Positions 6,644 through 14,001 of a DNA stretch of 18,841 bases are shown here, piece by piece. Below the pieces are notes generated by a model. The model had not been told where the DNA came from and did not search any database. It was given only the letters and a program-made list of their open reading frames with translations. This DNA comes from JANYCG01 sp031386665 (GTDB lineage: Bacteria > Pseudomonadota > Gammaproteobacteria > Burkholderiales > Burkholderiaceae_C), in assembly GCA_031386665.1 (NCBI GenBank), contig JANNCN010000222.1, positions 1 to 18,841 of the forward strand, in the 5' to 3' direction. Position 1 is the stretch's first letter. Every line of letters begins with the position of its first letter. The translations under genes and the position numbers were made by a program.

Positions 6644-6675
6644 AAAAAAAGCGCCCAAATCGGGCGCTTTTTTTT
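6644..6675. terminator. Bidirectional intrinsic terminator between icd and pirin gene
   Basis: Seven A residues, GCGCCC, a 5-base loop AAATC, GGGCGC and eight T residues form a stem of about 13 bp with U-tracts in both directions. It serves convergent icd (plus) and the pirin gene (minus), whose stop lies 17 bases away. Confidence 0.95.
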
Positions 6676-6691
6676 GATTAGGCTTTAGTTT

Positions 6692-7762
6692 TCAGACATC
6701 CTGCATTTCAACCTTGCCACTGGCATGTTTGGCAAACCGTTTCGGGTCGCTACCATGCACAGGCGCGCTGTCGGCAAACGGCCAGCCGCCAAATTCGGTG
6801 GCCCGGTAATCGGCAAAGGCTTGGTGAATTTCGGCTTGGGTGTTCATGACAAAGGGGCCGTACTGAGCCACAGGCTCGGCGATGGGCTTGCCCTGCAGGA
6901 TCAAAAATTCACTGAATTCGCTACCGTTCATCAGCTCGATGTCCAGGCTGGTGTTGAGTTCAATGGCTGAATGCTGGCTGACCGCCTGACCGCCCACCAT
7001 GACACTTTGGCCTTTGAAGAAGTAAAGCTGGCGCCGCGTGCTGGCACCTTGGGCGGCGGGCAATGTCCAACGGGCACCGGCGTCCATTTTGAGCGTCCAG
7101 ATCGCGACGTCGGCGTCAGCTTGCGAGGCCCACGAATCGGGCGGCGGAGCCAGCGGGTTCAGAGGTGCAGGTGCCGCCTGGGCTGCCTCGTTGGCCGTCG
7201 CTGAATCAGTCAGTTGGCCAGCAATGCAGGATATTTGGGTGGTTTTGCCTTGGGCGTCTGTGGCCAGGCGCTGCGGAATCTCTTGCGACCAGAACATGGT
7301 GAAGTGCGGCTCCACCATTTTGGATTTGGCGGGCAGGTTCAGCCAGATTTGAAACAATTCCAGCGGGTTGGACTGGTCTTGCTTCAAAAGCGGGAACATC
7401 TCGGAGTGAACAATGCCTTTGCCAGCCGTCAACCACTGCACATCGCCACCGCCAAACCGGGCCGTGGCACCCAGCGAGTCTGAATGGTCGATCAGCCCTT
7501 TTCGCACGATGGTCACGGTCTCAAAACCCCGGTGCGGGTGCGACGGAAAACCGGGGATCTGCCTGCCGTGGTACATCGACCAGCCATCTTTTCGCTCAAA
7601 GTCGTTGCCCAACTGACGCCCTGCAAGCGTCGCATCTGGCCCAAATTGCCCATTGCCTTTTGGGTAAAAGTCGTCGTGGTAGACGCAAAACAGGAACGGG
7701 TCGATGGTCGGCCAAGGGAAACCGAGCGTTGAAATACCCAATATGGGTATGTTTTTGGTCAT
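6692..7762 (-). CDS. Pirin family protein
   Basis: Pirins are cupin-superfamily iron proteins. Some bacterial and human members have quercetin dioxygenase activity, and others act as redox-sensitive partners of enzymes or transcription factors. The product is 356 residues, longer than the ~230-300 of many pirins. It carries the N-terminal cupin signature SHPHRGFETVT (metal ligands H75 and H77) and GGGDVQWLTAGKGIVHSEM (H119 and E121), completing the 3-His/1-Glu site. The second cupin half ends with the pirin-C-like region GQSVMVGGQAVSQHSAIELN. An Ala/Pro-rich linker near residues 190-210 (TANEAAQAAPAPLNPLAPPP) probably accounts for some of the extra length. The ATG at 7762 has no strong ribosome site but gives a plausible N terminus. 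It appears monocistronic; its substrate cannot be deduced from neighbours. Confidence 0.93.
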   Translation of the reverse strand: MTKNIPILGISTLGFPWPTIDPFLFCVYHDDFYPKGNGQFGPDATLAGRQLGNDFERKDGWSMYHGRQIPGFPSHPHRGFETVTIVRKGLIDHSDSLGATARFGGGDVQWLTAGKGIVHSEMFPLLKQDQSNPLELFQIWLNLPAKSKMVEPHFTMFWSQEIPQRLATDAQGKTTQISCIAGQLTDSATANEAAQAAPAPLNPLAPPPDSWASQADADVAIWTLKMDAGARWTLPAAQGASTRRQLYFFKGQSVMVGGQAVSQHSAIELNTSLDIELMNGSEFSEFLILQGKPIAEPVAQYGPFVMNTQAEIHQAFADYRATEFGGWPFADSAPVHGSDPKRFAKHASGKVEMQDV

Positions 7763-7825
7763 AACAGTGATTTTTGGTTAAAATTGAATAAAAAAGGCAT
7801 CTAGCTCTCGTGGAATATCAATAGT

Positions 7826-7846
7826 TTGCTATGTAAAAAATAGCAA
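7826..7846. repeat. Intergenic inverted repeat TTGCTAT/ATAGCAA
   Basis: A perfect 7-bp inverted repeat with a 7-base loop (GTAAAAA) lies in the 148-base gap between the pirin gene and the GS-like gene. It has no T-tract of terminator type in either direction. Its AT-rich character differs from the surrounding genes, and similar AT-rich palindromes are, from memory, scattered in Comamonadaceae intergenic regions. The first 8-mer of the adjoining tandem repeat overlaps its right arm. Confidence 0.55.
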
Positions 7847-7874
7847 CTCTGCAACTCTGCAACTCTGCAACTCA
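7843..7874. repeat. 8-bp tandem repeat, four units of GCAACTCT
   Basis: Units at 7843-7850, 7851-7858 and 7859-7866 are identical, and 7867-7874 differs only in its last base (GCAACTCA). It is a simple sequence repeat in the non-coding gap downstream of the GS-like gene and upstream of the pirin gene, so any variation in copy number would not alter a protein but could change spacing upstream of the pirin start. Confidence 0.9.
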
Positions 7875-7910
7875 GTAACCCATTACCTCACCAACCCGGC
7901 GATCGCATTT

Positions 7911-9467
7911 TCAAATCCGTCCAAAGTACTCGCGCCGTTGCCATTCTGGTTTGTCCGGCGCGGCCTGCCAGCGTTTAATCTCGAAGCTTTTCACATGGGT
8001 GTAATAGCTCACAAATTCAATACCCAGGCCTTGCACCAGCGCGGTGTCTTGCTTTAAAGCGTTTAAAGCGTCGCCCAGGACGCTGGGCAATTGTGGCGGG
8101 TTGGCACTGCCCTGGTCGTAGGGCGCGGCGCTGGCCTGGGGTGCTTTGAGTTGCCTTTGCAGGCCGTCCAGTCCGGCGTAGATTTGCGAGGCGATATACA
8201 GGTAAGGGTTGGCCGCCGGCTCGCCAATGCGGTTTTCGATGCGAGTGGCGGGGTCGCCTGCTTGTCCAAAAGCGTTTCCAATCACCCGCAACATGGCTCC
8301 CCGGTTGTCCAGACCCCACACGATGGCTTGGGGGGCCAAGGCGTTGGGCCGAAAACGCTCGAACCCGTTGATGGTGGGGACAGCCAGTGCGGCCATGCCG
8401 GGGGCGTGGGCCAAAAGACCGGCCAGGTAATGTTCGCCCACGGGGCTCAAGGTAAATTGGGCATCGCTGCGTGACAAGTTGGAATGGCCATGGGCCATGC
8501 CTGCGGGCGATGCAGCCAAAGCCGTTGTATCGCGCATGAAAGCGTTTCGCCCGGTGGCCAAATCGACCAAAGACTGGTGCAAATGCCAGCCGCTGGACAT
8601 GATTTGCTCAAACGGCGGTCGGCACATGAAGGTGGCCAAATACCCAGCACGGCGCAGCGCCTGGGTCACCGCGCTTCGGAACAGCACCATGTTGTCAGCG
8701 GCAACCAGGGCATCGGTCACGTCAAAAACCGCTTCAACCTGGCTGGGGCCGAGTTCAATTTCAAGTGACAGTAGCGGCAAACCCAAAGCCTGCACTGTGT
8801 CGCGGACGATGGCCAAAGGCTCTTCGCATTGGTCGCCCAGGTTTTCTGACAGAAGTTGGTAGCCTGGGTGCACCATCGACACGGTGGGTGCCAGGGCGGG
8901 CCAAGCGGCCTGATTGGGGTCAAGCGGGCCGCCGATGCCGGTTTGACTTCGATCTGCATCTGGGTGCAGCCTGTAAATATGAAATTCAATCTCCAGGCCG
9001 CAGCGCAAGCCAAACCCGCGCAATTGCAGGGCGCGCAGTACCCTTTGCAACACGCGCCGGGTGTCCAACCCCACGGGTGTGGCGTTTTGAAACCAGGGCT
9101 GGCACTGTAACCAGCCGGTTTGCCTGGCCCAGGGCAATTGTTGGTAGCTTGCAGGATCAGCCAGCAGCAACAGGTTGCTGGCCGCTTCAAAACCAGGCAG
9201 GTCAGCGGTGCCGCCCGCTTCAAAAACCGGGTAGGCGGTGCGGTCGGAGGTGTCTTTGAGCATCAAGGTACTGACCATGCCCAGCCCTGCGGTAAGGGCG
9301 CTGATGGCGGCATTCACCATCAGCGTTTTGCCGCGCAGCATGCCATGCAGGTCGCACCACGAAAACCGCACTTGCTGCACGCCACTGGCGCCGATCAGGC
9401 GGGTCAGCTGGTCGATGGCAGCCAGCCTTTCTGGGGTTTGAAGGCCACAGCGCTCGGCAAAGTTCAT
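7911..9467 (-). CDS. Glutamine synthetase-like gamma-glutamyl ligase
   Basis: The 518-residue product has the catalytic fold of glutamine synthetase, ATP-dependent ligases joining the gamma-carboxylate of glutamate to ammonia or an amine. An N-terminal beta-Grasp-like segment (residues 30-50, VRFSWCDLHGMLRGK) is followed by metal-site motifs. These are GLEIEFHIYR (157-166), EIELGPSQVEAVFD (236-249), SSGWHLHQSL (291-300), RFRPNALAPQAIVWGLDNR (371-389) and RIENRIGEPAANPY (409-422). Substitutions in the HxH and Pro/Arg blocks relative to canonical GlnA, and the absence of an adenylylation-type tyrosine loop that I can recognise, place it among GlnT/PuuA/TdnQ-like family members. These glutamylate amines rather than ammonia. 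Its ATG overlaps the stop of the upstream Rieske oxygenase gene by ATGA, so the two are translationally coupled and probably work on the same compound. The substrate is unknown. Confidence 0.88.
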   Translation of the reverse strand: MNFAERCGLQTPERLAAIDQLTRLIGASGVQQVRFSWCDLHGMLRGKTLMVNAAISALTAGLGMVSTLMLKDTSDRTAYPVFEAGGTADLPGFEAASNLLLLADPASYQQLPWARQTGWLQCQPWFQNATPVGLDTRRVLQRVLRALQLRGFGLRCGLEIEFHIYRLHPDADRSQTGIGGPLDPNQAAWPALAPTVSMVHPGYQLLSENLGDQCEEPLAIVRDTVQALGLPLLSLEIELGPSQVEAVFDVTDALVAADNMVLFRSAVTQALRRAGYLATFMCRPPFEQIMSSGWHLHQSLVDLATGRNAFMRDTTALAASPAGMAHGHSNLSRSDAQFTLSPVGEHYLAGLLAHAPGMAALAVPTINGFERFRPNALAPQAIVWGLDNRGAMLRVIGNAFGQAGDPATRIENRIGEPAANPYLYIASQIYAGLDGLQRQLKAPQASAAPYDQGSANPPQLPSVLGDALNALKQDTALVQGLGIEFVSYYTHVKSFEIKRWQAAPDKPEWQRREYFGRI

Positions 9468-10966
9468 TCGCCAACCTCGGTAGGCAGTGCCTCGCTAACT
9501 CCCGCAACCACCTTGGTAAACCCGGCGTCCTCAAGTCCTTTGTGATCAGGCCCTGCGCCATCATCCGGTGCCTTGCCTGCCCAAGGCGCTGCGCTCCGCT
9601 TGGCGGCAGCGGTGCTGCGCCAAAAGGCGTCTGGGTTGTTACTGGAATCAATGCCGTCGACGGTGTCTGGCCCCCAAGCGGCCAATGCGGTGGCGCAGTC
9701 CGCAATTCCGGGTGGTGTGCCGCCTGCTTGAACGGTCTGAATTGCTTTGATCAGAATGCGCCGGTTGGCAATGATGGCTTTGTCGCTGGTGGCCAAGTGC
9801 TCGCGGGTTCGGTCGGCAATCGCCCCCATGCTCTCGCAGGCCCATTGGTCGTGTACGTTGATGTCGTCTTCACCCATGCCCAAAAATGTCTGGTTTTGCT
9901 GCTCCTGGGCGTTAAAACCCCATTGGTTGTGCCGCCCCGACACGGGCAGGTAGTCGGGTGCCGGGTTGGCTGCCAGCCGCTGGTTGCGCATGGCGGCTTT
10001 GTTGATCGGCCCGGCAAAACTCGTGAAAAACGAATACCAGTAGGTGTGGGTGTCGTCCACCGGCAGGTGAATCTGCGTGATGGTCATGGTTTCGGACAGC
10101 GGAATCACGAAGGTGTGCGGAAAAATGGAATGAGTGACCCGGATATGGGCCAAGCCTGCGCCCGGATGGGGGCTCGGGTGGTGCACAAAGCGCCGCAGGG
10201 CGGTAAGCCGCATGCCAACGTCAGTCGGCTCGACCTTGATGTCAGGCTGGTTGAACTCGCGCATGACGCGGGTCATGGGCCAGTGTTCGCCATTGACCAG
10301 TCCCGCACTGTTAGAGCGAAATTGCCGCCCCTGAGCGTTGTCGCCCGTGTCTGCGGCGGCCTCGTCATTGAAGAAAACATGCAAAAACGAGGGGTGCGCC
10401 GGGTCAATGCCGACCTCAAACGCCTGCAGCCAATTGCAGTTCCACAGCCCCTTGAACGCAAAGGTGTGCGTGCCCGGCGCGGCGAAGCAATCAAACTCAG
10501 GGAACGGCGGTGGCGAGCTGCCCTCAGGACCAAACCAGCCAAACAGGACGCCACTTTTTTCAATCAAGGGATAGCTGCGCTGCTTGACGCGGTCGCACAT
10601 TTTTAAATCAGCAGGCTCGGTTGGGGTTTCCACGCAGCGACCATCGACCGCAAATTTCCAACCATGGAACGGGCAACGCAGGCCACCGCCTTGCGCCAAA
10701 GGCTCGCGCCGTCCAAACGACAGGTCGGCGCCACGGTGCGGGCATTGGCGGTCGAGCAGTCCAAATTCGCCCGACGCATCCTTGAACAACACCAAGTCTT
10801 GCCCCAATACCCGAACCGCTTTGACCGGTCGAATGGCCATGGGCGGGTTCAGGGCTGGGTCAAACTCGTCCATCAGCGCCACGGGTTGCCAGTAATGCCT
10901 CATCAGTTGGCCACAGGCCGTGCCTGGGCCAATGCGGGTGATCAGTTCATTCAAATCTGAATTCAT
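9464..10966 (-). CDS. Rieske oxygenase alpha subunit, phthalate-dioxygenase type
   Basis: The product is a Rieske non-heme iron oxygenase that should hydroxylate or demethylate an aromatic or related substrate, using electrons from a separate reductase. The Rieske cluster ligands are C75 and H77 (CPHRGADLSFGR) and C98 and H101 (CPFHGW). The mononuclear iron site is indicated by NWLQAFEVGIDPAHPSFLH (H191, H196) and a downstream Asp in the DINVHDQWACESMG region. The ESMGAIADRTREHL block is typical of phthalate 4,5-dioxygenase-like enzymes, which work as alpha-only oligomers without a beta subunit. The length is 500 residues from the ATG at 10966, chosen because an AAGG site lies 5-6 bases upstream and MNSDLNELITRIGPGT is the usual N terminus; the frame stays open to 11038. 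It is the first gene of a two-gene unit with the GS-like ligase. No reductase gene is visible nearby. Confidence 0.9.
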   Translation of the reverse strand: MNSDLNELITRIGPGTACGQLMRHYWQPVALMDEFDPALNPPMAIRPVKAVRVLGQDLVLFKDASGEFGLLDRQCPHRGADLSFGRREPLAQGGGLRCPFHGWKFAVDGRCVETPTEPADLKMCDRVKQRSYPLIEKSGVLFGWFGPEGSSPPPFPEFDCFAAPGTHTFAFKGLWNCNWLQAFEVGIDPAHPSFLHVFFNDEAAADTGDNAQGRQFRSNSAGLVNGEHWPMTRVMREFNQPDIKVEPTDVGMRLTALRRFVHHPSPHPGAGLAHIRVTHSIFPHTFVIPLSETMTITQIHLPVDDTHTYWYSFFTSFAGPINKAAMRNQRLAANPAPDYLPVSGRHNQWGFNAQEQQNQTFLGMGEDDINVHDQWACESMGAIADRTREHLATSDKAIIANRRILIKAIQTVQAGGTPPGIADCATALAAWGPDTVDGIDSSNNPDAFWRSTAAAKRSAAPWAGKAPDDGAGPDHKGLEDAGFTKVVAGVSEALPTEVGE

Positions 10967-11068
10967 GCCGGCCTTGGTGTGACGTTTGGATGGTCTTTTT
11001 CGGTCTTTTAATGTGCAAAATTGCAGCATGCTTAACAATGGATGCTAACCCCAGCAGCCCCAACTTGC

Positions 11069-11752
11069 ATGTCTGAACATCTTCAACTCTCTTCTTTGCC
11101 CTTGTTTCCCTTGGGCAGTGTGCTTTTTCCGGGTGGTTTGCTACCTTTGCGAATATTTGAGGTGCGCTACCTGGACATGGTGGGCAAGTGCCATAAACAC
11201 GGTGCCCCCTTTGGCGTGGTGTCACTGACCCAAGGCGCAGAAGTGCAGCGGCTGGGCTCCAATGCGGGTGATGCAAGCCCTTCGTCCAGCGATTCTGCAA
11301 GTGGTTTTGCGGTTGAAACCTTCAATAATGTGGGCACTTTGGCGACCATCACAGAGCTGGAGTCGCCGCAACCTGGACTCTTGGTAATTCGCTGTGTGGG
11401 CCTGCAGCGGTTTGAAATTTCGCGGCGAGAGCGGCTCAAGCATGGCCTGTGGGTGGCCGATGTGCAAAGAGTGGCCGACGACCAGACGATCTCCATCCCG
11501 GATGACCTCAAAGGCGTGGCGACAGCCTTGGGTGGCGTGATCAAAACCTTGCGCGCCCGGGGCATGCCGCCCGATCAAATGCCTTTGATCGAGCCCTATT
11601 TGCTGGAAGACTGCGCCTGGGTCGCCAACCGATGGTGCGAGCTTTTGCCAATGTCACCAGAAGCCAAGCAGCGCCTGATGGTGCTTGACAACCCATTGGT
11701 GCGGTTGGAACTGGTCAGCGACATGCTGGAACGCGCAGGCATTGCCATTTGA
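11069..11752 (+). CDS. Lon N-terminal (substrate-binding) domain protein
   Basis: This is a stand-alone homologue of the Lon protease N-terminal domain (LON_substr_bdg family), without ATPase or protease parts. Its biochemical role is not established. The typical opening LPLFPLGSVLFPGGLLPLRIFEVRYLDMV is present, followed by GAPFGVVSLTQGAEV, VGTLATITELESPQPGLLVIRCVGLQRFEI and a helical C-terminal part. The length is 227 residues. I chose the ATG at 11069 (MSEHLQLSSLPLF) as the normal family start. An in-frame ATG at 11042 would add 9 residues, and neither has a clear ribosome site. It is divergent from the Rieske gene, leaving about 100 bases for both promoters, and is followed 118 bases later by ribH in the same direction. 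Confidence 0.93.
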   Translation: MSEHLQLSSLPLFPLGSVLFPGGLLPLRIFEVRYLDMVGKCHKHGAPFGVVSLTQGAEVQRLGSNAGDASPSSSDSASGFAVETFNNVGTLATITELESPQPGLLVIRCVGLQRFEISRRERLKHGLWVADVQRVADDQTISIPDDLKGVATALGGVIKTLRARGMPPDQMPLIEPYLLEDCAWVANRWCELLPMSPEAKQRLMVLDNPLVRLELVSDMLERAGIAI

Positions 11753-11870
11753 GCTTGGTCTGGGTCAGCTCAGCTGGCACTGCTGACTCAGGCGCGGGCT
11801 TGATGCCTATGGGACAGTGCAGCATCGCTCGAAACCTAAAATAGGTCGCTTCAATCTTTCGGCAAAGCTC

Positions 11871-12419
11871 ATGAACCAATCCGTCTCACACCTCAATCTC
11901 GCGTCAAAAAGCACGCCTGACACCGCTGCTGCGCTTCAAACAACCCGGTTTGCCTTCATTCAGTCGGGCTGGCACGGGGACATCGTCAACCAGGGTCGAA
12001 ATGCCTTTTTGGCCGAAATGACCCGACTTGGCGTTGAGCGCCAGGCGATTGATCTGCTGGAAGTGCCCGGTGCCTTCGAATTGCCGCTGTTGGCCAAGCG
12101 CTTGGCCCGATCCGGCGGCTATGCAGCCATCGTGGCATGCGGTTTTGTAGTGAACGGTGGCATTTACCGCCATGAATTTGTGGCCGAAGCGGTTGTCAGC
12201 GGTTTGATGCAGGTGCAGCTTGAAGCTGACGTGCCGGTTTTGTCAGTGGTGTTGACGCCGCTTAACTTTCATGATTCGAACGAGCATCAGCGGTTTTTTG
12301 CCGAACACTTCGTCACCAAAGGGGCTGAAGCGGCCCGCGCCTGCGTGCAAACCGTGAAAACGCTGGCCACCGCGCGGCACCTGATGCAAGCCAATTCAGG
12401 TTTGTCCTTTCAGTCATGA
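11871..12419 (+). CDS. ribH: 6,7-dimethyl-8-ribityllumazine synthase, type II (RibH2-like)
   Basis: Lumazine synthase condenses 5-amino-6-ribitylamino-uracil with 3,4-dihydroxybutanone-4-phosphate in the penultimate step of riboflavin synthesis. The 182-residue protein contains FIQSGWHGDIV (W34), VPGAFELPLLAK (65-76), GGIYRHEFVAEAV (catalytic-type His101) and VLSVVLTPLNFHDS. The tryptophan in the first motif and the IYRHEFV/LTPxxFHxS pattern match the decameric type II enzymes of Brucella and Mesorhizobium, not the icosahedral 60-mer type. The start at 11871 is chosen because the upstream extension to 11817 is unlike the family. No other rib gene or FMN riboswitch is visible, so the main riboflavin operon with a type I ribH is presumably elsewhere. 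Its stop overlaps the maiA start (ATGA). Confidence 0.92.
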   Translation: MNQSVSHLNLASKSTPDTAAALQTTRFAFIQSGWHGDIVNQGRNAFLAEMTRLGVERQAIDLLEVPGAFELPLLAKRLARSGGYAAIVACGFVVNGGIYRHEFVAEAVVSGLMQVQLEADVPVLSVVLTPLNFHDSNEHQRFFAEHFVTKGAEAARACVQTVKTLATARHLMQANSGLSFQS

Positions 12420-13084
12420 TCAAGCTGCACAATTATTTCCGCTCCAGCGCCTCTTACCGGGTTCGCATAGCGCTGGAACACAAGGGCCTGAGATACGACT
12501 ACATCCCGATTCACATTGCCAAGGGCGAGCACAAAGAAAGCGGGTTTTCAGCCCTTGCACCAGACAACCTGGTGCCCTTGCTTGAAATGGACGGCCAGCG
12601 CCTGTCGCAATCCTTGGCCATCATCGAGTACCTTGACGAGAGGCACCCCACGCCAGCGCTTTTGCCTTCCGACGCGTTGGGGCGTGCCCAAGTGCGCGCT
12701 TTGGCGCAATCCATCGCCTGTGAAATTCATCCGCTGAACAACCTGCGCGTTTTGAAGTACCTGACCAAAACCATGAAAGTTGCGGACGAGGCCAAAAACA
12801 CTTGGTACCGCCACTGGGTGCGCGAAGGCCTGGAAGCATTTGAACGCCAGTTGCAGGCCATCGAGGCGCTGCGTGCGGCTGCGGGCCTGCAACCATCGGT
12901 GTACTGTTTTGGCAGCTCCCTGACATTGGCGGATTGCTGCTTGGTGCCCCAAATTTTCAATGCAAGACGGTTCGATGTGAACCTGGACAAACTGCCTCGA
13001 ACCATGGCGGCGCATGATGCCTGCATGGCTCTGGAAGCCGTTCAAAAAGCGCAACCTTCGAGCTGTCCTGACTTTGAGGCCTGA
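12416..13084 (+). CDS. maiA: Maleylacetoacetate isomerase (zeta-class GST)
   Basis: MaiA performs the glutathione-dependent cis-trans isomerisation of maleylacetoacetate to fumarylacetoacetate in the homogentisate branch of tyrosine/phenylalanine degradation. Related enzymes act on maleylpyruvate in gentisate degradation. The 222-residue protein opens with a thioredoxin-fold domain bearing SSASYRVRIALEHKGL (residues 10-25), the zeta-class active-site signature. It continues with LVPLLEMDG, SLAIIEYLDERHP and a helical C-terminal domain with CEIHPLNNLRVLKYL. Its start codon overlaps the ribH stop by ATGA. No hmgA or fahA lies nearby, so the assignment between maleylacetoacetate and maleylpyruvate isomerase is by sequence type only. 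Confidence 0.92.
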   Translation: MIKLHNYFRSSASYRVRIALEHKGLRYDYIPIHIAKGEHKESGFSALAPDNLVPLLEMDGQRLSQSLAIIEYLDERHPTPALLPSDALGRAQVRALAQSIACEIHPLNNLRVLKYLTKTMKVADEAKNTWYRHWVREGLEAFERQLQAIEALRAAAGLQPSVYCFGSSLTLADCCLVPQIFNARRFDVNLDKLPRTMAAHDACMALEAVQKAQPSSCPDFEA

Positions 13085-13104
13085 GGGTTTTGGCAGACAT
13101 TCCC

Positions 13105-14001
13105 ATGCCCCAGCAGCTTGATTGGCTGGTGCCGCGATGGCCCGTCCCCGATCATGTTCGTGCCGTTTTTACCACCCGTGCGGGTGGAGTTTCCAAAGCA
13201 CCCTTTGACAGCCTGAACCCGGCGCTTCACGTCGGTGACTCAGCCGCTGACGTGATGCGAAACAGGGTAATTTTGCGAGACGCCCTGGGAGCGAGCCCGG
13301 TTTACCTGTCGCAGGTGCACGGCACGCGGGTGGTGCAGTTGCCGACGGCTGGGTCAGTTGAAGTAGCCGAAAGCAAAGAAACCGAACGGGTGGGCATTGC
13401 AAATCAGGGAGAAGTCCTGGGTGAATTGCAGGATGAAGTCCAGGCTGACGCTTGCTGGACGCAAACCCCTGGCGCCGTGTGCAGCATCATGGTGGCTGAT
13501 TGTTTGCCAGTGTTGTTGTCCAACCGTTCGGGTGATTTTGTAGCGGCGGCGCATGCCGGTTGGCGCGGTTTGGCGGGCGCAGGATCGGTTGGAATTTTGG
13601 AATCCTTGCTCGAATCTGTTCTTGGCAAACCTGCGTCCAAGACATCAGCCCCCCAATTGAGCACCTTCATCGCCTGGCTTGGCCCCTGCATTGGTCCTAC
13701 GAAATTTGAGGTCGGCGACGAAGTGCGGGCGGCTTTTATCACGTTCGATGCTCAAGCCGCGCAAATGTTCAAACCGGTGGTGGGCAGCGGGGGGGCCAAG
13801 TGGCTGGCTGATTTGCAAGGCTTGGCTCGCCAACGGCTGGCGGCGGCGGGGGTTGGCCAAATTAATGGCAATGACGGCAGCCTGCCTTGGTGCACGGTCA
13901 GTAATCCGTCAAATTACTTTTCGCACCGAAGAGACAGCCTGGCACTGGGCGGTAGCGGGCGCATGGTGGCCTGCGTCTGGCTGGATCAGGCTTGCGCCTG
14001 A
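13105..14001 (+). CDS. pgeF: Polyphenol oxidase/laccase-domain protein PgeF (YfiH family)
   Basis: YfiH/PgeF proteins are zinc enzymes; E. coli YfiH was linked to peptidoglycan editing, and relatives act on purine nucleosides or phenols. The metal site is seen as SQVHG (His), VADCLPVLL (Cys) and AAHAGWRG (His), followed by WLGPCIGP and a C-terminal NYFSHRRD. The frame opens with a TTG at 13090, but I prefer the ATG at 13105 (MPQQLDWLVPRWPVP), a family-like N terminus. A GAGGG block (13083-13087) is badly placed for either. About 25 extra residues lie between the first His and the Cys compared with E. coli YfiH. It follows maiA closely, and its 3' end overlaps the convergent membrane-protein gene by 93 bases. 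Confidence 0.92.
   Translation: MPQQLDWLVPRWPVPDHVRAVFTTRAGGVSKAPFDSLNPALHVGDSAADVMRNRVILRDALGASPVYLSQVHGTRVVQLPTAGSVEVAESKETERVGIANQGEVLGELQDEVQADACWTQTPGAVCSIMVADCLPVLLSNRSGDFVAAAHAGWRGLAGAGSVGILESLLESVLGKPASKTSAPQLSTFIAWLGPCIGPTKFEVGDEVRAAFITFDAQAAQMFKPVVGSGGAKWLADLQGLARQRLAAAGVGQINGNDGSLPWCTVSNPSNYFSHRRDSLALGGSGRMVACVWLDQACA

Noticed and set aside
9542..10606. Long plus-strand open frame (354 codons) opposite the Rieske gene
   Set aside because: It is antisense to a gene with clear Rieske and iron-site motifs; its translation is rich in Arg/Gly/Val without domain features, as expected of a shadow frame in GC-rich DNA.
11753..11870. FMN riboswitch upstream of ribH
   Set aside because: The 118-base gap is too short for, and lacks the conserved segments of, an FMN riboswitch. 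Only a small palindrome ACCTA-AAA-TAGGT (11834-11846) is present.
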